20,169 nt of DNA from GCA-2730975 sp937893275 (GTDB taxonomy: Bacteria; Verrucomicrobiota; Verrucomicrobiia; Opitutales; Seribacteraceae), in assembly GCA_963968595.1 (NCBI GenBank), contig CAXAHJ010000075.1, positions 1-20,169 of the forward strand. Reading direction: 5' to 3'. Positions within the stretch are counted from its first letter, which is position 1, and each line of letters opens with the position of its first letter. The notes beneath the pieces were generated by a model, which made no database searches, was not told the origin of the DNA, and saw nothing but the letters and a program-made list of their open reading frames with translations. This document shows positions 1 through 7,599 of the stretch, piece by piece. The translations under genes and the position numbers were made by a program.

Positions 1-821
1 GGTTGGATCGCGATGGCGTCCACGTAGGGCAGCATTTCCTTCATCACGTCGGGATCCAGAGTGTTGAAGGCGAAACGGTCTCCAAAGACGAGGTGGTCGG
101 GGGCATGTTTTCGCTGTGCTTCACCAATAATGCGAAAGTACTCGCGGGCAATGAGGCGGAGAAAGCTCTGGTCGCGGGCCTTTCCGTTATCACCTTTCCG
201 CGCGCTGAGACACTTTCGGTATGCCTGTCGCCCGGGGGCGTCTTCAGGCAGACCGCGGATGTAGTCGACCCAGTTTTGGCCGACGTTATTCTTCAAAGGC
301 CAGGTGCCGAGATCGGTCCAGCAATAACCAATGATGTTCTGTGAAGTCTTCGCGTTGACCAAGCAGTACGCTTTTACGCCGGCCTCCAAACGGGCTTCCA
401 CCTTGGCATCAAACACGTCGACGAACTTGATGCCGTTTTTGCCACGGTAGTAGGAAATGGGGACGAGGTGGTTCCAGCTTGCGACGTAGGGCATGTCGGA
501 ACGTAGCTGGGTTGGGCAGCCATAGCCGTAGGCGTTGAAACCGAGCTCCTTGCAGGCTTCCGAAAATTTTGGGAAATTGAGTTTGGCGTTCCGGTTGCCG
601 GCGTGGGTGATGCCGTGGGCAAAGAAGGGCCTGCCGTCCGGCGTGAGAAGCCAATGGCGCCCGTCGATCTTCGTCAGGCTGAAGTTCTCCGAATCCTTCT
701 CCTTTGCTTTGATGTCTACGTTTTGGGCATCGGCTTCCGGTAGGTTTGCGTTTAGAGCAACCAGAATGGCCGCGCCCAAGAGCAGACCTCCTTGCAGAAA
801 ACGTCTTTGTCCCGGGTGCAT
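1..821 (-). CDS. Agarase-like glycoside hydrolase, exported (3' part missing at window edge)
   Basis: The first 273 residues are present; the rest lies beyond position 1. The ATG at 821 follows the esterase stop by 20 bases. The N-terminus looks like an export signal: QRRFLQ followed by a Gly/Ala/Leu-rich segment to about residue 33. This is Tat-like, but the twin-arginine consensus is imperfect. A (beta/alpha)-barrel start follows, with PDGRPFFAHGI at 61-71, GYCWTDLGTWP at 165-175 and FGDRF at 246-250. I recognise this combination from PVC proteins usually annotated as agarase or GH-A-like hydrolases. It may act on a galactan or related backbone, but the catalytic acids cannot be assigned because the C-terminal half is missing. 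It is the last visible gene of the leftward series with two sulfatases, a peptidase and an esterase, which fits polysaccharide breakdown. The family call is moderately sure; the substrate is not known. Confidence 0.75.
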   Translation of the reverse strand, partial: MHPGQRRFLQGGLLLGAAILVALNANLPEADAQNVDIKAKEKDSENFSLTKIDGRHWLLTPDGRPFFAHGITHAGNRNAKLNFPKFSEACKELGFNAYGYGCPTQLRSDMPYVASWNHLVPISYYRGKNGIKFVDVFDAKVEARLEAGVKAYCLVNAKTSQNIIGYCWTDLGTWPLKNNVGQNWVDYIRGLPEDAPGRQAYRKCLSARKGDNGKARDQSFLRLIAREYFRIIGEAQRKHAPDHLVFGDRFAFNTLDPDVMKEMLPYVDAIAIQ

Positions 822-841
822 GTATTGGTGTTCGGGTACCC

Positions 842-1684
842 TTACTTTTTCTTGGCGGGCTTCACCTTGATGACGTCGCCTCCCGTGGGTTTGCCTTTGC
901 CGTGGCAGACCATGTCGAGAAATTGGTCGTAGGCCTCATGGGTTTCCTTGTCTCGTGACTGCGGGCTGAAGAGAATGCGCTTGGCCGGCACGTGTCCCAT
1001 GAAGTCGATATAGACCATTTTGCTCCAGACCTTGTTTTTCTTGAGGGCTGCTTGGATTTCGTAGCCCTGCTTGGCTGGGGTGGCGGGGTGTTCCCTTTTT
1101 CCCCCGTACATAACAAAGCCTGGAGGATCGCCGGAGCCAACCTGTTCGATGAGGTTGGATGGGAGAAAGGGACTGTTCCCGAACCAGCCCACGATATTGA
1201 GCTTCTTCGGCTTGTGCTTGGCGTTGGCGGGCCATTCCCAATTTTTTTGATAGGCGATCCAGGCGCTTATGTAGCCTCCGGCGGACGCTCCGGTGGAAAC
1301 GATCTTGGTTGGGTCGCCCCCGTATTTCTTAGCGTTTGCCTGAATGTGGGCCACCGCCATGGCAGTGTCCATGGCGCAGTCATCCTTGGTAACGGGTTCT
1401 CCTTTGCCGACTAGGCGATAGTTGGGGGAGACGACGATGCAGCCCTTGGTCATGTAGAGCTTGATCATGTCCTTGTTGCAATAGGCCTTGCTGCCGTTTT
1501 TGAATCCCCCCCCGTGAATCGTGAAGACGATTGGGGCGTTTTTGAACTTGGTGTCCCAGTAGACGTCCAAGACGTTGCGCTCATGGGGGCCGTAGGAAAC
1601 GTCCTTGTCCGCCTTGAACTCAGCCGAAAGGCTTAACGAGATGAAAAAGGCGAAGATAGTTGTGGCGATGGTGATTAATTTCAT
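842..1684 (-). CDS. Exported alpha/beta-hydrolase esterase (BD-FAE/lipase-like)
   Basis: A 280-residue protein with an N-terminal signal peptide (hydrophobic to about residue 20, ending SLSA). The oxyanion-hole motif HGGGF is at 57-61, the nucleophile elbow GASAG at 132-136 (Ser134), and a C-terminal GHVPAKR places the likely catalytic histidine at 231. Asp186 or a nearby acid may complete the triad. These features match small carbohydrate esterases and feruloyl/acetyl esterases of the BD-FAE type, which remove acyl groups from glycans in the periplasm or outside the cell. It lies 41 bases after the peptidase gene and 20 bases before the agarase-like gene, so co-transcription is likely. The C-terminus is lysine-rich (KVKPAKKK). 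The three glycines of the oxyanion hole are encoded by a run of eight G on the coding strand. The hydrolase call is firm; the acyl group is unknown. Confidence 0.88.
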   Translation of the reverse strand: MKLITIATTIFAFFISLSLSAEFKADKDVSYGPHERNVLDVYWDTKFKNAPIVFTIHGGGFKNGSKAYCNKDMIKLYMTKGCIVVSPNYRLVGKGEPVTKDDCAMDTAMAVAHIQANAKKYGGDPTKIVSTGASAGGYISAWIAYQKNWEWPANAKHKPKKLNIVGWFGNSPFLPSNLIEQVGSGDPPGFVMYGGKREHPATPAKQGYEIQAALKKNKVWSKMVYIDFMGHVPAKRILFSPQSRDKETHEAYDQFLDMVCHGKGKPTGGDVIKVKPAKKK

Positions 1685-1725
1685 GGTTCCGTCTTATTCA
1701 ACGAGTTGGATGGTACGAAGTTTCG

Positions 1726-3033
1726 TCAGTTAGATAAAATGTTCGCTATTTCTTTTTTGGCTCGGGTGAAGTCGGGGACTCCGTCCTTCATCGAGTAGTG
1801 CATTCGTTTGGTCACGGTTGCTCCGTTGGCGTGGACGCTAAGCAATCTGATCTGGTGGTTTCCTTCGCGAAGGTCTCCTACGTGGATGCGGAATTCATCT
1901 TTTGAACTAAGAACGGAGGTCCAGGTCGTGGCGTCGTAATCCTTGTTCACCATGTATCCGCGCTGGCCCTTGTTCTCCCTGTCATTATAGGCGATCATGG
2001 CGATGGCCGGAATAGCCGACCGGATGGTCCCGCGAAGATCGATTTTCCCGTCGGCGTGGGACAGGGCGAGCTTCCCGTATTTTGCCTTTGGAGATTCCTT
2101 GCATTGCTTGCTGGTTCCGCTGAAGAGTGGATGAACGAGAAGGCGGAGGGCGCTGGAGTGAGTGAGGAAGGATCCTTTGCCTTCGTTGCGCCATTCCTTG
2201 CGGTAGGTGTAGTTTCCCGCACCCATTAGGGCGGTGCCCCTTTCGGACTCTACCTTGGTGGCATAGTTGTGGGGCAGAGACATACCATGCCCGAGTTCGT
2301 GGATGGCTCCGCCTACGTAGGTCGTGTTAAAACGAGCGAGCGTAAAGGGTTCGTATCCCCGGTGCTCCTTTACTTGCAGAATGGTCTTGGTCGGGTCGGG
2401 TCGGAGGCCATCGATCGATAGCCATTCCATATCTGCGGTAAAACAGATCCCATGGTTGTGATCGGCGCCCATTCCGTAGTAGGGGGAATAGATAGTAACT
2501 TTCTTCCCCTCGGTCTTAGAAAGCCCGCAGACGATCAGGATGGTTTCCTCTTGTGGGTTGATTCCCTTGGCTTGCAGGGTCTTGAACACTTCCGCTCGGA
2601 TCATACTACCTGACTTGTAAGTGTAAGTACCGTCGTCGTTGGCGTTTCCGCGAACCTCGTGAAGCTTGAGTTTGCCGTTTTTACGTTCCAGTCCAAGCAT
2701 CACTTCGCCGTATCCCAACCGCTTCATCTCAGTCCGGTGAAACTCCTGTATGTCGTTCATGATTCCATCCCAGCGCGTGACATGATCCTTTAGAGGTTTA
2801 CGGTCCTTGGGGTGGAAGTATACGACGCGCAGTTTCTTGCCTGCATCTTTGCCCTTTTGTCCCCGCCAAGAACGAACGGCCTTGAGGATGACCTTGGCTT
2901 GCTCCGTCTGGGTATCCACGGCAGACCAGTCGAAGGCTTGATGGCCTTTTGAACCTGTAGACGAAACGCTTGCTTCGCCTTGGCAGAGCGTTGGCACGAG
3001 AAAGAGAAGGGATAAAACCAAGGGGTGAGTCAT
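1726..3033 (-). CDS. Exported HExxH zinc metallopeptidase, metzincin-like
   Basis: I start at the ATG at 3033 (435 residues); an in-frame TTG five codons upstream is possible but adds charge before the signal peptide. Residues 1-17 form a hydrophobic signal sequence. The active site reads HELGHGMSLPH at 245-255: HExxH plus a third histidine at the metzincin spacing. Serine occupies the position where metzincins normally carry glycine. A GTALMG segment at 266-271 could be the Met-turn (Met270). The roughly 160 residues after it look like a beta-rich accessory domain. Zinc-dependent proteolysis outside the cytoplasm is the likely role. It sits between a sulfatase (52 bases upstream) and an esterase (41 bases downstream) on the same strand, so it may act on proteins or proteoglycans associated with the glycan target. 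I cannot name an exact peptidase family. The zincin call is good; the substrate is unknown. Confidence 0.8.
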   Translation of the reverse strand: MTHPLVLSLLFLVPTLCQGEASVSSTGSKGHQAFDWSAVDTQTEQAKVILKAVRSWRGQKGKDAGKKLRVVYFHPKDRKPLKDHVTRWDGIMNDIQEFHRTEMKRLGYGEVMLGLERKNGKLKLHEVRGNANDDGTYTYKSGSMIRAEVFKTLQAKGINPQEETILIVCGLSKTEGKKVTIYSPYYGMGADHNHGICFTADMEWLSIDGLRPDPTKTILQVKEHRGYEPFTLARFNTTYVGGAIHELGHGMSLPHNYATKVESERGTALMGAGNYTYRKEWRNEGKGSFLTHSSALRLLVHPLFSGTSKQCKESPKAKYGKLALSHADGKIDLRGTIRSAIPAIAMIAYNDRENKGQRGYMVNKDYDATTWTSVLSSKDEFRIHVGDLREGNHQIRLLSVHANGATVTKRMHYSMKDGVPDFTRAKKEIANILSN

Positions 3034-3085
3034 GAACTTTTGAATCAAATGGCTTTAATGCGGTTGGTCCGAGCTAAGTCTGAGT

Positions 3086-4471
3086 CTAATGTTTTGTTTC
3101 AGAGGGCAAGAGCTTGTATCCATCCTTGAGCATCTTTCCCAAGCGATTGAGGGTCTTCTTATGCTCCGGGGAAGCAGCCAAGTTGATGTTTTCGTCGGGA
3201 TCAGCTTTCAAATCGAATAGCATTTTCTGTCCGTCGTTGAATTCGGCGTAATTGAATTGATTGGTGACGAGGCATCTGGCTGGGCCGTACTTGGAAAAAG
3301 CTGCGCTTTTCCATTTCAAACGAGGGGTTTCTAGCAAGGGCTTGAAGCTCGTTCCCTCCAGTCCTTTGTTATTTGACTTTATGTCAGCCAGATCCATGAG
3401 GGTGGGGTAGAGGTCTACGAATTCAACTAAGCGGTGGCATACTTGCCTAGATTTGAAACCGGGAGCGGCGACGATCAAGGGCGAGCGTGTCGACAGGTGC
3501 ATGACGTTGTGCTTGCCCCAGAAATTGTGCTCGCCTAGGTGCCATCCGTGGTCACCCCAAAGGACGATAATGGTGTTTTTCCGGAGATCCAAGTCGTCCA
3601 ACGTTTTCATCACTTTGCCTATCTGGTTGTCGACGTAACTTACGCAAGCGTAGTATCCGTGCAGGCATGCCCGGTGCCATTCCTCGCTATTGTATTTCAT
3701 TCCCCGGTCATGGTAGCTGTGAATCTCGCCCGATCCCCTGAGTGAGGAAGGGGCGTTCACCGGCCGGTCACGGTTGTCCGCAAGTTCGAGAGTTGTCCGG
3801 TCGTAAAGATCCCAGTATTTTTTTGGGGCATAGAAGGGCAGGTGTGGCTTGATGAACCCACAGGCGAGAAAGAAGGGTTTGCTATTCTTTTTCATACGCT
3901 TGAGATCGGCGATCGTCTTGTTCCCAATTTGGCCATCCGGATATGCGCTGTCGGCTACCTCGGGGAATTCTAAAACCGGACCGCGCTTCTTCCGCCCGCC
4001 AATCATGGATTTTGACTTTGGGTCGAGAAAAGAGGCTCCGCCCATACTGGGTTTCCATGGGTCCTCGCTCCAGCTCCGTTTTGCGGTGTCGTTCTTGTGG
4101 TGGAAAATCTTCCCGTTGGAAATGCAATGGTATCCGTTCTTCCTCAATTCCTCGGCCAGAGTCATGGCGTCGGGAGCGTCTTTTTCGGCAAAGGTGTCGT
4201 ACTTTAGAAAGCGCTTCCGGGTGGGCCGAAGTCCGGTCATCAAGCTAGCCCGCGAAGCTCCGCAGACTGCAACCTGACAATAGGCCCGGTTGAAGACAGT
4301 TCCCTGCTTGGCGAGTTTGTCGATGTGAGGAGACTTGACCTCCTTGCCTCCGTAACACTCAAGCTCGGGCCGGAGGTCGTCGATGGCGATGAAGAGTATG
4401 TTGGGTTTGGCGTAGACCGGGGATAATCCAAGCAAGCAGAACGCGGAAATTGACAAAAGACCTTTTCTCAT
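3086..4471 (-). CDS. Exported sulfatase, iduronate-2-sulfatase-like (S1 family)
   Basis: A 461-residue protein with a signal peptide (residues 1-21, ending VYA). It is a type I sulfatase of the alkaline phosphatase fold. Metal ligands Asp31-Asp32 lie in AIDDLRPELECYGG. The formylglycine motif CGASR is at 70-74, with Cys70 to be oxidised to the catalytic aldehyde; alanine replaces the usual proline, which maturases tolerate. IKPHLPF (His210) and GDHGWHLGEHNFWGKH (Asp307, His308, Lys320) follow. The GDHG form and the GEH..W.KH stretch are hallmarks of the iduronate-2-sulfatase group (S1_7-like). It should hydrolyse a sulfate ester on an exported glycan. A coding-strand AGGA lies nine bases before the ATG, and the previous gene ends 16 bases away. 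Length is normal for the group. No formylglycine-generating enzyme is in the window. Family sure, substrate not. Confidence 0.93.
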   Translation of the reverse strand: MRKGLLSISAFCLLGLSPVYAKPNILFIAIDDLRPELECYGGKEVKSPHIDKLAKQGTVFNRAYCQVAVCGASRASLMTGLRPTRKRFLKYDTFAEKDAPDAMTLAEELRKNGYHCISNGKIFHHKNDTAKRSWSEDPWKPSMGGASFLDPKSKSMIGGRKKRGPVLEFPEVADSAYPDGQIGNKTIADLKRMKKNSKPFFLACGFIKPHLPFYAPKKYWDLYDRTTLELADNRDRPVNAPSSLRGSGEIHSYHDRGMKYNSEEWHRACLHGYYACVSYVDNQIGKVMKTLDDLDLRKNTIIVLWGDHGWHLGEHNFWGKHNVMHLSTRSPLIVAAPGFKSRQVCHRLVEFVDLYPTLMDLADIKSNNKGLEGTSFKPLLETPRLKWKSAAFSKYGPARCLVTNQFNYAEFNDGQKMLFDLKADPDENINLAASPEHKKTLNRLGKMLKDGYKLLPSETKH

Positions 4472-4487
4472 GAGCTGGGATTCCTGA

Positions 4488-6053
4488 CTAAGGGTTGCGT
4501 ACTTCCGGCATTTTCCGGGCGAAGGCGCAATCCGTTTTCTCGAGTTCTATAATTGTTTTTTTTCTGAGATTTCGGAGGAGCTCGGAGTGTTTTTCTTCGA
4601 AGGCCAAGTTAACCAGTTCATCCGGATCCTTCTTCATGTCGTAGAGCTCTTCGGTCTCACCCGGGATCAGGTTGCGGATGTACTTGTAGCGGTCCGTTCG
4701 AAGGGAAACCCACCAGGGAACTTCTTGTTTCTGGTAAATCGGGTCGTCCTTCATATCGATCACGACGTCGCAATCTTTCCCGTAGCTCATCCCCGTGTGA
4801 GCGAGCAAGAGCGGTGTCTTCCAGCCTTTCCCTTTGGGGTTTTCGAGCAGCGGAGTAAGGTCGCGACCATGCATTTTCCAAGGAAGTTCGAGCCCAGCCG
4901 TCTTGAAGAAGGTGGGTACTAGGTCGGTTCCTCCAACTGGTTTGTTGCATACCTTACCCTGCGGGAATTTCTTGGGCATGCTTATGATTAGGGGGCCTCG
5001 GATCGTTCCGTCATAGGGAGCCAGCTTCATTTGGAACCCCTTTTGTCCCCATGCGATTCCCTGGTCCGCCCCAAAGACGATCAGGGTGTTGTCGTATTGC
5101 CCGGTTTCCTTAAGTGCCCGAATTAGTTTGCCGACCCCTTCGTCGATGGCGAGGACGCCTTGGTGGTATTGGCGGGTGAGGGCATGGATGTCGTTTCCGT
5201 GGATGGCCTTGCCGCTCACCGTTCGGCCGGCGAATTGGCCCGACTTTAGGACCGGCAATCCATCGGGGCCGGGGATCCATTGTTCTTTTTCCCGGGAATA
5301 TTTTGGTTTCCCTTTCCGAGAAGGGTAAATGTCCTTGGGGATTTCGATCTTGGAGTTTGGGTAACGGCCAAAGTGCCGTTTGGCCGGGGTGAAGGGACCG
5401 TGGACGGCACCATAGCAAAGCCAGAGATAAAAGGGCTTGCCCTTGTCCTTCCCATGGCCACCGCGGATGTATTCTTCGGCCCACTCGGTGTAGTTGTCGG
5501 TCGAGTAGCCTTGAGTCATGACCGGCTTGGGGCCGTTGGTCTGGATCAGTTGTTGATCGAAGTAGTTTCCGGAGTTGGCGGGGAAGGCGGGCCGATTCCA
5601 TACTTTTTGAAAATCCCAATCGCGACCATACCCGTTGTCGACCCCTGTGTGCCATTTTCCAATTTGAGCGGTTTGGTATCCTTTTTTGCGGAAGACCGAT
5701 GGCCAAAACGGGCATTTATCCGGATCGTATTTACTGCTGGGATATTCGCCCTCCATCCGCATGGATCGGACGCCGTAGGTTTGGTGACCGGTGAGCAACG
5801 TGGCTCGCACGGCCATGCACCAGGTCCCCATATAGCAATGGGCGAAACGGACTCCGTTTTTTGCGAGGGAGTCGATATTTGGCGTATTCACCCAGTCGGG
5901 GGCTTCCGGATAGCAACTTACTGTGCGGTGCGATTGGTCGTCGGTGAAGATGAAGAGGATGTTTGGCTTCTTATCTCCCTTGTTTCCGTAGGCAACGAAG
6001 GAAATCAAAAAGCAGATTCCTGCCCAAAGTTGGTGTTTGGCTGTTATTTTCAT
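4488..6053 (-). CDS. Exported S1-family sulfatase with atypical active-site motifs
   Basis: A 521-residue protein, first gene of the leftward series. It starts with a signal peptide (hydrophobic 9-22, AYG cleavage region). Asp38-Asp39 in FTDDQSH supply metal ligands. The formylglycine region reads GTWCMAVRATLLTG (Cys79, Ala81, Arg83): it keeps the C-x-A-x-R core but has valine where nearly all sulfatases carry serine. GKWHTG (Lys133, His135) and AVHGPF (His218) are conserved. The second metal pair, normally Asp-Asn or Asp-His, is Asp330-Gln331 in GADQGIAWGQKG, followed by KLAPYD, which I recall from a PVC-rich sulfatase group. An insertion-rich middle (about 225-290) makes it longer than its neighbours. 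It probably desulfates a glycan outside the cytoplasm. The ATG at 6053 has no Shine-Dalgarno sequence. Fold and class are sure; activity is likely but depends on the altered residues. Confidence 0.9.
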   Translation of the reverse strand: MKITAKHQLWAGICFLISFVAYGNKGDKKPNILFIFTDDQSHRTVSCYPEAPDWVNTPNIDSLAKNGVRFAHCYMGTWCMAVRATLLTGHQTYGVRSMRMEGEYPSSKYDPDKCPFWPSVFRKKGYQTAQIGKWHTGVDNGYGRDWDFQKVWNRPAFPANSGNYFDQQLIQTNGPKPVMTQGYSTDNYTEWAEEYIRGGHGKDKGKPFYLWLCYGAVHGPFTPAKRHFGRYPNSKIEIPKDIYPSRKGKPKYSREKEQWIPGPDGLPVLKSGQFAGRTVSGKAIHGNDIHALTRQYHQGVLAIDEGVGKLIRALKETGQYDNTLIVFGADQGIAWGQKGFQMKLAPYDGTIRGPLIISMPKKFPQGKVCNKPVGGTDLVPTFFKTAGLELPWKMHGRDLTPLLENPKGKGWKTPLLLAHTGMSYGKDCDVVIDMKDDPIYQKQEVPWWVSLRTDRYKYIRNLIPGETEELYDMKKDPDELVNLAFEEKHSELLRNLRKKTIIELEKTDCAFARKMPEVRNP

Positions 6054-6198
6054 TTAGTTGTTGAGTTGGGCTTCATTGAATTAATGACCGACCTGATAAA
6101 CGCCAAGCGCATTGTTCAACTTCGCCTGCCAGGGATAACTGATACATGAGACGAATTGTCGGATAGACATCGAGGTTGTTTAGTAATAGGCAAAAAGA
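6054..6198. promoter_or_regulatory. Divergent intergenic region between two sulfatase operons
   Basis: These 145 bases separate the starts of the leftward and rightward sulfatase series, so they must hold both promoters unless one series is read from farther away. For the leftward series, a weak sigma-70-like pair on the minus strand is TTGGCG (6106-6101), a 16-base spacer, then TTAATT (6084-6079), giving a short leader before the ATG at 6053. For the rightward series I see only a poor TTGTCG (6156-6161) without a convincing -10 element. No clear long palindrome was found. Neither start codon has a Shine-Dalgarno sequence. That this region holds promoters follows from gene orientation; the exact elements are guesses. 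Confidence 0.5.
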
Positions 6199-7599
6199 AT
6201 GACGGTTCGTCCCCTTCTTATTCTAAGCGTCTTCTTCTACGCGATTATTGCACTAGCTGCGCCAAACCTCATCGTGATTATGGCGGATGATCTTGGCTAT
6301 GCGGGCGTGGGCTTCAACGGGTGCAAAGACATTCCCACCCCGAATGTCGATTCCATTGCATCCCATGGCGTCCGCTGCACCAACGGATATGTTTCCTATT
6401 CCGTGTGTGGTCCGTCCCGAGCCGGATTCATAACCGGGCGCTACCAACAGCGTTTTGGGTTCGAGCGTAACCCGCAGTACCAGCCTAATGATCCGGATAT
6501 GGGTCTCACCCGCAACGAGAAGACCATTGCCGAGTTGTTGGCTCCCGTCGGTTACCATTCGGGCATAATTGGCAAATGGCATCTCGGAGCCCATGCCCCC
6601 ACCAGTCATCCTATGAAGCGCGGCTTCAACGAGTTCTACGGACACCTCGGAGGCGGGCACAAGTACATGCCGAAAGACCTCGTGATCAAGGACGGCGCCA
6701 AAGCCAAGGGCGAGGGGGAAAGTTATCGGACTTGGATTCTGAAGAATTATACCCCGGTGCCTCCTCGCAAATACCTGACCGATGAATTTTCAGACGAGGC
6801 GGTCTCCTTCGTGGAGCGAAACAAGGACAAGCCGTTCTTTCTCTTTCTTTCCTATAACGCCCCTCATACCCCGTTGCAGGCGACCACCAAATACCTCAAT
6901 CGTTTTACTCATATAAAGGACCCCAAGCGAAAAACCTATGCCGCCATGGTGAGCGCCATTGACGATGGGGTAGGGCTCCTTCTCAAAAGCCTCCGCGAGA
7001 ACAAGCTAGAGGAGAAAACCATTGTGGCCTTTCTTTCCGACAATGGTGGTCCGATCACTAAGAACGCCTCGCAAAATAGTCCGTTGCGAGGCTCCAAGGG
7101 AGATGTATGGGAAGGGGGGCATCGAGTTCCCTTCGCCTTGCAGTGGAAAGGAACCTTGCCTCGGGGAAAAACCTACGACCATCCGGTTCCCTCTCTCGAT
7201 TTCGCCGCCACTATGGTCGCCCTGTCCGGAGCCAAGGTGGACAAGGACAAGCCCCTTGATGGAGTGAATCTCGTTCCTTATCTTGTCGGCAAGAATCCAA
7301 ACTCGCCTTACGAGGTGCTTTTTCTCCGGAAATACGATGATAAACGCTATTCCGTTCGCAAGGGAAACTTCAAGTTGGTCATCCCTTTTCGGAACGGCAA
7401 GCCCCAGCTTTACGACTTGGACGAGGACATCGGTGAAACTCGTAACCTAGCCTCGGCTAAACCGAAAATCCTCGCCGAATTGAATGCACTTCGCAAGGAG
7501 TGGTCCGCTCAACTTATCGATCCCACTTTCAAGAGGCTGATCCATCTTAAAAGGGGTTCCGGCCCCCCTTCACCCAATAAAAATAAAAAGAAAAAATGA
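6199..7599 (+). CDS. Exported arylsulfatase/GALNS-like sulfatase (S1 family)
   Basis: A 466-residue type I sulfatase, first gene of the rightward series. The signal peptide covers residues 1-21 (hydrophobic, ALA-A cleavage). Asp30-Asp31 in MADDLGYAGVG bind metal. The canonical formylglycine motif CGPSR is at 70-74. GKWHLG (Lys126, His128), APHTPL (His223), SDNGGP (Asp281, Asn282) and RGSKGDVWEGG (Lys300) complete the active site. This set is typical of arylsulfatase A and N-acetylgalactosamine-6-sulfatase relatives. The C-terminal tail is basic and Pro/Lys-rich, ending in four lysines. Its stop codon overlaps the next gene's ATG (ATGA), indicating translational coupling with a second, distinct sulfatase. 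It should remove sulfate from a galactose, N-acetylgalactosamine or similar residue outside the cytoplasm, though the exact linkage cannot be read. Family very sure. Confidence 0.93.
   Translation: MTVRPLLILSVFFYAIIALAAPNLIVIMADDLGYAGVGFNGCKDIPTPNVDSIASHGVRCTNGYVSYSVCGPSRAGFITGRYQQRFGFERNPQYQPNDPDMGLTRNEKTIAELLAPVGYHSGIIGKWHLGAHAPTSHPMKRGFNEFYGHLGGGHKYMPKDLVIKDGAKAKGEGESYRTWILKNYTPVPPRKYLTDEFSDEAVSFVERNKDKPFFLFLSYNAPHTPLQATTKYLNRFTHIKDPKRKTYAAMVSAIDDGVGLLLKSLRENKLEEKTIVAFLSDNGGPITKNASQNSPLRGSKGDVWEGGHRVPFALQWKGTLPRGKTYDHPVPSLDFAATMVALSGAKVDKDKPLDGVNLVPYLVGKNPNSPYEVLFLRKYDDKRYSVRKGNFKLVIPFRNGKPQLYDLDEDIGETRNLASAKPKILAELNALRKEWSAQLIDPTFKRLIHLKRGSGPPSPNKNKKKK

Noticed and set aside
5280..6149. 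A 289-codon open frame on the plus strand opposite the 4488-6053 sulfatase gene
   Set aside because: It is antisense to a gene with clear sulfatase motifs, shows no recognisable domain, and runs across the start region of the sulfatase; it is a composition shadow.
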